Shown one piece after another: positions 56,635 through 64,000 of a stretch of 64,000 nucleotides of DNA. The stretch is from Trichopria drosophilae (lineage: Eukaryota; Arthropoda; Insecta; Hymenoptera; Diapriidae). A program made the translations under genes and the position numbers. The notes beneath the pieces are model-generated. The model made no database searches. It worked only from the letters and a program-made list of their open reading frames with translations, and was not told the origin of the DNA. How positions within the stretch are numbered: the stretch's first letter is position 1; each line of letters opens with the position of its first letter. The stretch is from the NCBI GenBank assembly GCA_030407085.1, contig CM059582.1:197702001-197766000 (forward strand). The letters run 5' to 3'.

Positions 56635-57886
56635 AGTTTTTCGGTTTTTGTTCGTGGCAGTTTCTTTTACATTTTGTTCTGCTAACTTTTTTTTTGTATT
56701 TTTCAATTGAGTCAGTCGTTTTTTTGCATCTTTAGCACGTTTGTAAAAACGTTTTTAACATGTAAAACGCATTATTCTTTTTTTTTCCACTTTCAAAACA
56801 TCACCGTATGGCTCTTGATTTAGAAGCAATTTAAAAGTTTTTGTGTCACCATCACCGATATAATATTTATAGTAGATGTTGTAATATTCCACTGATCTCT
56901 GAAACATTTCTATTATACTATTTACCTCCATCATCCCAGCACTGCCTTCATGATTAGCGGAACAATCATTAGCATGAGTATCATACCAAGCGTCATATTC
57001 TTCAGTGTTTTCTTTGCCAGCCCATTTTTCGCACGCTTTAGGGGAGACTGGGGTTAGTTGGCGGTAAAATTGTTAATCTATTTCTATAAAATGGTGAACA
57101 GTATAATTCAATTAATACAATATACCATTTTCAAGGTATAAGGTCTAGCAATAAAATGCCTTGTGTAATATTTTATAAATATTGTTAAAAAGAGAGAAAA
57201 TGACCAAATAATTGGTAAGTTTTGTCTGAAAAATTTCCAATCAAAGAGGCAACACCGATAAGAGAAGAAAATCCTCTTTTTGCCCACGAGCCATCACCAG
57301 CCACTGAGAGATGATTCTTTACGTGGCCTTCTTGCTCTTCTCTTACCGCTTTTTGGAAAACCATTTTAGCAACTGTACTTGCCGCTGTCCAGATATTTTC
57401 GACAATCGCATAATAAGCATTTTTAGCAAAACCTTTGCCGATATCCATCAATCCAAGAAAATTAGTTATTCCTTAAAAGCCAATACCAAGCGTACGCATC
57501 ACAAAAACAAATCTTCGATTGATTTCATACGTATATAAATTATATATTTTCGGACTGTTTGGAATACAAGTAATATTTTTGCACTGACACTGCACAGCTA
57601 ATAGAAATCCTAAACCTTTTTCTGAACGTTTAGCAAATTTAATGTTCTGTTTACAAGTTTTGCAAATTATAATTTCTTGTAAAGACAAAAATAAAGCGAA
57701 GTTTATAATACTGTAACGCACGCTTTGATCGACATTCACTTCAAAATATGTGTCTTTTCGTATCTTTTTAGTCGATGTACTCGTAATGCTTGTATCGTCT
57801 TTACAAGTATGTTGATTGCTACGAAATTTTCTTTTTTTTTCACGACATGGTTTTCGATTCCCGAATTTTGTACTCTTTTTATCCAT
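56635..57886 (-). pseudogene. Mutator-domain transposase, N-terminal half
   Basis: Same family as 52877-53919 on the opposite strand. From ATG 57886 (MDKKSTKFGNRKPCREKKRK) come a basic N-terminus, a CKTCKQN...CQCKN zinc-like Cys cluster, YEINRRFVFVMRTLGIG to 57473, then MDIGKGFAKNAYYAIVENIW and SVAGDGSWAKRGFSSLIGVA (conserved Asp; about 57330-57240) ending near 57190. An AT-rich 130 bp segment with TTAGGGGAGACTGGGGTTAG interrupts at 57041-57185. Then the CEKWA...ANHEGSAGMMEV block to about 56640 is about 95% identical to the plus-strand copy. Homology ends at about 56635 inside the Lys-rich region. Frameshifted and truncated. Confidence 0.7.
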
Positions 57887-58880
57887 CTTGAACGATTTCT
57901 ATGCGCACTTTCACAACGTAATAACCGTTTATAGAACGTTACACAAATTGTACGCAACTTTTCTAAATAGAATCGAACACTACATTGTTTCAAAACAGTA
58001 ATTAGAAGAAACAGATACATAATAAATATGAAGAGGGGCAAGAGGAGTATGTATACACAACACGCAACACAAAACACCTTCAATTGATACGCATTTTTCG
58101 ACCTGTTGGTGTATTCATAAAATCGGTAGAGCACATTTCTACTTTATCACATGTAACCACTCTGAAATTGATATCAGTGGCGCGATCTCATGCAATTAGT
58201 CTTTTATTAACGCTTTAGTTATAAGTTTGTGCGCTCGAGCGGTTGCTTCGCTAAAATTATTGCAGCGCCCTCTTTTTCCACTGTTCAGTTCCGGTGGCAC
58301 TGTTTGAAGTTCCGATTTCCTTCTTCTCCGAAAACTCGCGGATTTTGAGCACGTTTAGTAAAACGCTCCGAATAATATCAAGTAATTCTTTGTTCCCGAA
58401 TAAACCATTAATCGCGGTTCAATGTACGAATTCAGTTCACGACGCGAGTGAAGCTGTGAAACCTCTACTTGAGTTCTATTATAATTTATTAAAAATAGTG
58501 ATTATTAACTGCAACCTCGTTGTCGCTAATCTTTTCCTGCCTGGCACCATCAAAATCTTCCTTTCTCCTTTCACGGAACCGCGTGCATATCATTTGCTGT
58601 GACCGTCAGAGAAACACGACCCGTTCTCGACTTTTCTGATCCAAAATGTAGTGTGCACAGCATTTGTACATACATTTACTACAAGAATCAATGATTTAAA
58701 AAAAATCGATTTTTTGAAAAAAAGATCCTAGACTAACCACTTAAATAACATTGATTTGACAATTTGCATACGTATTAAGCATGCACCAGACTTTATACAA
58801 CAATAACCAAATTGTAAAGAAAAATTATGTTTTTGAAATACCAGTTCGGGTATACATCATACTTACTACTAGTACATTAC
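57887..58880. other. Non-coding spacer
   Basis: AT-rich with no recognised domain. One 102-codon plus-strand reading (58294-58602) has no family motif and no supporting promoter or splice signal. Confidence 0.3.
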
Positions 58881-58882
58881 AT

Positions 58883-59200
58883 GATGGGTCATTCCACGTC
58901 AACAATATCAAAGTTGTGGTGGGGGTCGCGGAATTCAACGAAAATGAAATATTTGATAGGTGTAGGTGTGGAAAATATCATGGTAAAATATTTTTCGAAA
59001 ATTTTCAAAATGGCGCCCGTGGCGTATTGATCATTGAATTTCTTTAAATGGCGATATCTATTTTTCTAATCATCGCATTCAAATGAGACTACGCGCATTT
59101 TGTTCATAAAATTAAGTACTTTTATTGAAAAATAAAATAATTTCAAAAAAATTTCATTTTCCCAAAAAACTGACCAAAAACATTTTTCAAGTTAAATTTT
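58883..59200 (-). repeat. Dispersed repeat, inverted relative of 45640-45985
   Basis: Shares GGTCATTCCACGTC, CGCGGAATTCAACGAAAATG, TATTTGATAGG and ACTACGCGCATTTTGTTC with the other copy. A short open frame over it is an artefact. Confidence 0.6.
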
Positions 59201-59970
59201 GGTATTGAGCTCGAGTTGTTTTTTTAAATCTGCTATTTTATCTTGAAAAGAATTATTTCACCTATCATTTTCAAAAATAAAAATGGAGTTTAAAAGTCTC
59301 ATAATGGTAACGTACGTCTTAAATAATGTTTTGAACTCAACCAATACCAATTTGTAATCGTGACACTTCTAATTTGGTGGAGAGGCAGTTCAATGTGCGT
59401 TGAACTCTTAGAGGTCCAACGATGGGCGCCTCACATGCCCATTGAACCCGCGGCACAGCCACGCTGTGTGCCGTCGAAAGCGCAGATGTCGTTACTGCAT
59501 TTTGGACAGATCGACATATTCTTAAAAGAACTACATAATATTATGTATACATGTGATAAATGTAACATTTGAAATGTAAAATTCTTAAAAGAACTACATA
59601 ATGTCCGAAATTACTATGTAAGTCAATCGTAATTCATAATAGAATATTTGAACTATCCGTTACCATTGACTTTCATAGTGAATTTAAACATTACACAGTA
59701 ATTTTCCGTAAAGATTTGTCGAATATCCTAAAATGGCAGAAATGCTTTTTTTTATATTATAATATAAAAAAAAGATATAATATAAAATTTCTCTAAAAGT
59801 CTTCAATACACTGAATTTCACCGCAAAAAGTCAGAATTCAGCCACTCTCCTAAAAGTCACACTCATTTTATACTAAAGTGAAATTTCGCTTCTTACTAAA
59901 TCCTATAATGAAAATAATACAATACTTTAGTGAAAACATCAATAGACTATATAATGCATTTTTATCAATT
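59201..59970. other. AT-rich spacer
   Basis: A GC-richer patch at 59380-59500 and a short TATAATATAAAAAAAAGATATAA palindromic run near 59755. ATTCTTAAAAGAACTACATAAT occurs twice (59518 and 59580). Nothing coding. Confidence 0.3.
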
Positions 59971-59971
59971 G

Positions 59972-60330
59972 TTGTTTGGGATATAATCCCAACAAAGAGT
60001 TGCTCGGAGTTGGTTAGGAGAGGGGGCCCTCCCGTTACTGGTTGAACACCCATGCATATGAGGAGGGAGTATACAGGACTCTGAGTCGCTGTTTCTAATT
60101 GTGTGTTTGGTTGAATTTCCCCGAAGTCTTGGCGCAATGGGAGATTTCCGTGAACATATAAATAAGCCCGTTGAGGGCATTTCTAATCAGTTTATCGAGA
60201 AGATCCTAAGCGATCAGATCTCGAGCGTGTGACAGTGCTTGGGCCAAGACTGCGGGAGGTGCGGACGACTGATTGTGAACCCCGGGACGCCGCTCGGACT
60301 TGTCTGTGAGTGAGTAGTAAGTATATAAAA
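59972..60330 (+). repeat. LTR-like promoter region
   Basis: Starts with the inverted pair TTGTTTGGGAT/ATCCCAACAA (59968-59995), reminiscent of an LTR terminus. It carries the strong core promoter at 60157, is GC-rich downstream, and has GAGTAGTAAGTATAT (possible splice donor) near 60310. The right border was not found, so LTR status is tentative. Confidence 0.35.
60157..60220 (+). promoter_or_regulatory. TATA/Inr/DPE core promoter
   Basis: TATAAATA at 60157-60164 and the initiator TCAGTT at 60187-60192, with A+1 at 60189 (32 bp from the first T). AGATC at 60216-60220 falls exactly at +28 to +32 and fits the DPE consensus RGWYV. All three arthropod core elements are at the correct spacing. 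Confidence 0.7.
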
Positions 60331-61204
60331 TGAGTTCAGGAACAATTAGTCGGTTAATGAATATTAATTAATATTTCCATTTATTTTCATATGTCGTTTA
60401 TATATTTACATATTTCCATGCGATGTCTGGGGCAGGGCCCGCTACTCGTAGCCCCACTGACGAGTCCGAGAGCGGGCCCGGGACGAAACATCAGCTAACT
60501 TGTAATAACTAATACTTGTTTATATGTGCGTGGAACTTCTTACCGGGATTACCGGATAAGCCAACTTTTGTCTTAGGAATAGGCCACCGACGGCTTCTTC
60601 ATCGATCGTACACCCTTCCCCCGGGGCCAGGGGTGCTCTCTATTTATTTATTGCACTCGCGCCATATACAGTCCACATAAAGACCCTAATTCCCCAAAAC
60701 AACTATCAATTTTGAGCACTTATTTTGAGGAAGTCAGGCAAACCTTATTATACATGCCTTTCTCAGATTATTATTTAAGTCAAACAAAATACCTTACTAA
60801 CAAAATACTAGTATTTTTATTTTTTTTAGTAATTTATAAACATTTGTTAGAATAATTTCATTGAATTTTCTTTAATTCGTAAACTCCTTTCTCTAGAGTA
60901 CTTGTTTAAGGGTACTCATGAGTGTTTTAGTTAGTTCATCATCTAGATATCAGACCTAGAAGAAAAACATTTAATAACACTTCAAAATATTTAGATTACA
61001 TTATTAATGATATTGTTGACAGGCGAAAACGTTCTCCGATTAGTCGTTGTCGTTACTTGTATCAGCATTAAAAATACCATATAATAATAAACTAAATATA
61101 TATATGAGGCATTCTTGAATAAAATGTGTTACTTTTAATTTTATGCCTACCGTTGTTTATTAAATAATAATCTTAATAATTACTAGTGTGATCTTCTTTT
61201 ACAC
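60331..61204. other. Spacer, nothing recognised
   Basis: GC-richer at 60420-60650 (GGGCCCGCTACTCG and GAGCGGGCCCGGGAC form an inverted pair at 60436-60482), then AT-rich. No coding signal. Confidence 0.3.
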
Positions 61205-61453
61205 ACTGAAAAAAAAGTTTGGCGCGTACGGCAATCTGTATTGCTATCAGCACTATAACGCTATACATAGGAAATGAAATTGGTTCAGGCTGCCTGAATT
61301 TTGATTATAGGACTGAATTTGCCAGTAATATTGCTTATTTGAAAGGTGAGACATTAGAAATAAAATAGAATAAATGACTCTAACGGTTATTACACATTTG
61401 TGAAAAAAATACGTGGTATTGCTGTAGGAGCAAAACTTTTTTTTCAGTGTACA
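61205..61453. mobile_element. ~250 bp MITE
   Basis: TIR ACACTGAAAAAAAAGTTT at both ends (left with one extra base pair before it; right end AAACTTTTTTTTCAGTGT). Inner words GGCAATCTGTATTGC and GGTATTGCTGTAGG are also inverted relatives. No clear target duplication. Confidence 0.55.
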
Positions 61454-61960
61454 TTACCAATGAAGAATCATTGTAGAGAAACTGTCGTGTTATTACTTTC
61501 TAGTGAATTAAACGTTATAAGTTCTAAAAGTATTTAAATGTTTTTATTATATATCGTTGAGGGGAGGTGCCTCGCTCAAAATCAGCTCTGTGAAAATACA
61601 TCTTTAAAAAAATTGAAAAAATTATTTCTTTAGTAATTTTTAACGGAGAATTCAGTGGTGCTAGAATAAAAATTGTACAAAATTTTTTTTCGGGAGAAAA
61701 CAAAATGAATTTTTTAAAACCCATGACTGAATTCCTTGTCATAAAAGAAATTCTTCCGCATTTTAAACGAAGTTATTAGTAAAATACATTTCATAACAGG
61801 ATAACGTTTTCATAATGTTATCATGGCAGTTTAAAATCTTGTACAGGATAGGTAAATTTGTATACCAAATATTAAATCAATGTTATTTACCATCAGTGTT
61901 ATGGAAAAACATATTCCCAGGTAGAAATAGACGGAATAAAAACCCGGTAAAGCGCTGGTC
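61454..61960. other. AT-rich spacer
   Basis: No coding or repeat structure recognised. Confidence 0.3.
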
Positions 61961-62440
61961 CAGTTCTGGCACCCGGTACTGATTATCAGTACTGGCAATA
62001 ATACAGGCACAGTACTGTGTATGGTATAAAATTATGACTGACCGCCGGAGTTGATCAGTACTGGCCCAGCACTAATGGTCAGTACCGTATTTGGTATCAA
62101 ATGAATATTGATCGCCGGAGCGGATCGTTACAGATCCAGTACTAGTAGCCGGTACCGTATACGGCATAGAATGATAGCTACCTTCGTTGCGGATCAGTAC
62201 TGATCCAGTACTAGTAGCCAACAATGATTTTTATTTTTTGTACCACTAGTCAGTACTGGGTCAGTACTCAATCAGTACTGACGGTCAGTACATGATCACG
62301 ATTGCTATACTCTGTCAGTCAGTACTAGACATCTTTAAATGCCGGTTTTGGCCAGTGCCAGCCCAGTACTGACGGGCAATACTGCAACTCTGGCAGTCAG
62401 TATTGTGACAGTTTCACGCCGATACTACGTTGGTACTAAT
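61961..62440. repeat. AGTACT-rich region with 70 bp tandem units
   Basis: About a dozen AGTACT palindromes in 480 bp. Units aligned on CGCCGGAG/CTTCGTTGCGGATC start at about 62041, 62111 and 62180 (70 bp spacing), each with GATCCAGTACTAGTAGCC-like and GGTACCGTAT-like words. Confidence 0.75.
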
Positions 62441-62799
62441 TTCGAGCTAGGTTGCATTTGCAAATTAATTTTTTAATGTTATTGGGCGACAAGAGTATTT
62501 TACTAACTAATTGATGATTTTAGTCACAGATTCCGAGCGCAGTACATATGTTACATGTATGCAAATAAATATACTATTATGTTATCAGTTAATCTATAAA
62601 TAGTAGAAATGGCATACGTGAATTTATCATCCAAAAATGTACTTTTTTTTTACAATGTTCAAATTATTTTTAAATGGTTCTGCAATTTGAAAACGTATGC
62701 CGATCATTATATTAAGCTTAAATATCATAAACTTTATGATACATTTTCTTCCGAGTACGAATTAATTGTTCCATGTTATTACAAAAAAAAGTTCAGTTT
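62441..62799. other. AT-rich spacer leading into dispersed repeat copy 2
   Basis: No gene. GGCATACG and CGTATGCC words near 62610-62700 suggest it belongs to the same repeat family as 62800-63212. Confidence 0.4.
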
Positions 62800-63212
62800 C
62801 AAAAATCACCACAAGCACATGTGCACGCTGAAATCGTATGCAAAGTTACTTTTCGTGATTTTCATATCAACAAACTGAAGATTGCGAAATGGCATACACG
62901 AAGCCATTGTCCGAAATGCTTATTTTTTTCGCAGGATAAAAAAATTATTCAGAATTTCCTGCACGTGGAAATCGTATGCAAATTAGTTCTTGCTGGGTAC
63001 TTTCTGATAAAGTTTAAGAATAAAATTTGGTACGCTAACACATCGTTCAAAAACGCAAGTTTTTGTTACAAACAGTTATTACGTTTGCAACACCGCTGCA
63101 GTCGAATGTGGATTAATTATTCGCTTAAAGTTCACGAAATACCCATATAACTTCCCCATTTAATTTGCATACGCGAAGAAATCAGTCACACTTTTTGTTC
63201 ACTAGCTCCTGG
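62800..63212 (+). repeat. Dispersed repeat, copy 2 of ~410 bp
   Basis: Direct copy of 52214-52625, including CACATGTGCACGCTGAAATCG at the start and CGCGAAGAAATCAGTCACA near the end. Confidence 0.8.
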
Positions 63213-63260
63213 TGTAATACCTGTGTAAGAGATATTTAGATTATATGCAGGTAAGTTTTA

Positions 63261-63407
63261 GGCTGAGTCTATATCCTCGCATGGAACGACTCCCACCGAG
63301 CCTCCCGGCCCCCCTGCGCCCGATACTACCCGCTAACCTAACCGCGAGAGGGGAATCACGGAGTACGCGCGGTGGGAGGCATTTCGTTCGTGGAAATAGA
63401 CATTCCC
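63261..63407. mobile_element. MITE with 9 bp target duplication, copy 2
   Basis: TAAGTTTTA at 63252-63260 and 63408-63416. Same TIRs and GC-rich core as 29570-29726, but about 10 bp shorter in the centre. Confidence 0.85.
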
Positions 63408-63416
63408 TAAGTTTTA

Positions 63417-64000
63417 GGGCGGTATGGGTAATAAAGCATACATCTTTGGTGTATTAAGGTAATTTTCTTTTTTTTTTTTTCTCGGAAAGGTATTTGGTGA
63501 CCGCTTACGTCTTTCTTTTCGACAAATATGTCTAAAAATATTTAAACGGAACAAAAACAACAGCGTATATGGCATTTCAAATTGAAAATGCATTTTACTG
63601 GAATATATTCAATTCATTTTTTTAATAGTACATTATGTAACACGGAGGCGAAGTACGTTGGTCTTTATACGACGAGTGGAAGTTTCGTATACGAGACGTA
63701 GGCGAGTATATGGGCATTTCCAATAAATCTGTCATTTTTCTTGAAGAAATAATTGGAAAATAAATGGTTATGCATATGCTTGAAAAAATTTGTACACATT
63801 ATATGTTTAAAAAGATGAAGTTTTTTCATATTGAACGTTTGTTTACACCTTGCGCGCACTTTTTACAAGTAATTTTTATTATAACCGCGATTTTGGTCGG
63901 GTTAATAAATAAGATTTTTAAATCTAATTAATAAAATAAAAATTTATTTACAATCCAAAATTAATAGAAAATACAGTAAAAACAATAAGAATAAGAATGA
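63417..64000. other. AT-rich spacer to window end
   Basis: T run at 63467-63480, otherwise AT-rich with no recognised gene or repeat. Confidence 0.3.

Noticed and set aside
58294..58602. 102-codon gene
   Set aside because: No family motif or regulatory support in AT-rich DNA.

Overview
The window looks like repeat-dense, AT-rich animal heterochromatin, most likely from an insect. A hymenopteran (ant or wasp) is my best guess from the mix of transposon families; that is an inference and cannot be settled from the sequence. I find no convincing cellular gene. Every coding stretch I recognise belongs to a transposable element, and most are broken by stops, frameshifts, deletions or nested insertions.

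Region by region. 0-1 kb: remnant of a mariner/Tc1-type transposase (minus strand). 1-7.2 kb: a Ty3/Gypsy element (plus strand) with decayed gag, protease, RT, RNase H, integrase, a polypurine tract and a ~1.4 kb 3' LTR. 8-14 kb: a second, different Gypsy element that has lost protease and the front of RT, and is cut by a 306 bp palindromic MITE and a 1.25 kb terminal-inverted-repeat (TIR) element. 14-27 kb: scattered pieces that I read as one or more NOF/Phantom-like MULE transposase genes. They are separated by a BEL/Pao element (TSD TACAG, 15.77-20.0 kb), a TA-flanked MITE and a 1.65 kb fold-back hAT element with a perfect 8 bp TSD (22.7-24.4 kb). 27-33 kb: a 122 bp tandem repeat, a tRNA-like SINE head, a small MITE with a 9 bp TSD, and a long open gag-protease-RT frame of a second BEL/Pao element.

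33.4-45.2 kb is the most structured part. Two ~510 bp inverted repeats enclose a spliced Mutator-like (MULE) transposase gene, suggesting a large autonomous MULE. It is a nest: a TA-flanked 2.66 kb element sits in the gene's first recognised intron, a 724 bp near-palindrome sits inside that, a TTAA-flanked piggyBac-like MITE lies downstream, and a 2.77 kb solo LTR with a TATA/Inr promoter splits the right TIR (TSD GAAA).

46-52 kb holds large hairpins (747 bp and ~1.07 kb; the first carries repeated TCAAGGTCA nuclear-receptor-type sites), then a Foldback-like element whose 17 bp minisatellite seems to have grown from its own TIR, and an AACGTT-rich MITE. 52-58 kb: two overlapping halves of a Mutator-domain transposase in inverted orientation. 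58-64 kb: dispersed repeats, a textbook TATA/Inr/DPE core promoter, an AGTACT-rich 70 bp repeat and a second copy of the 9-bp-TSD MITE.

Working together: the retroelement proteins once formed gag-pol polyproteins and the DNA-transposon proteins cut and paste their own TIRs. Most copies here look dead. The main value of the locus is its insertion stratigraphy, with target duplications that let the order of events be read.
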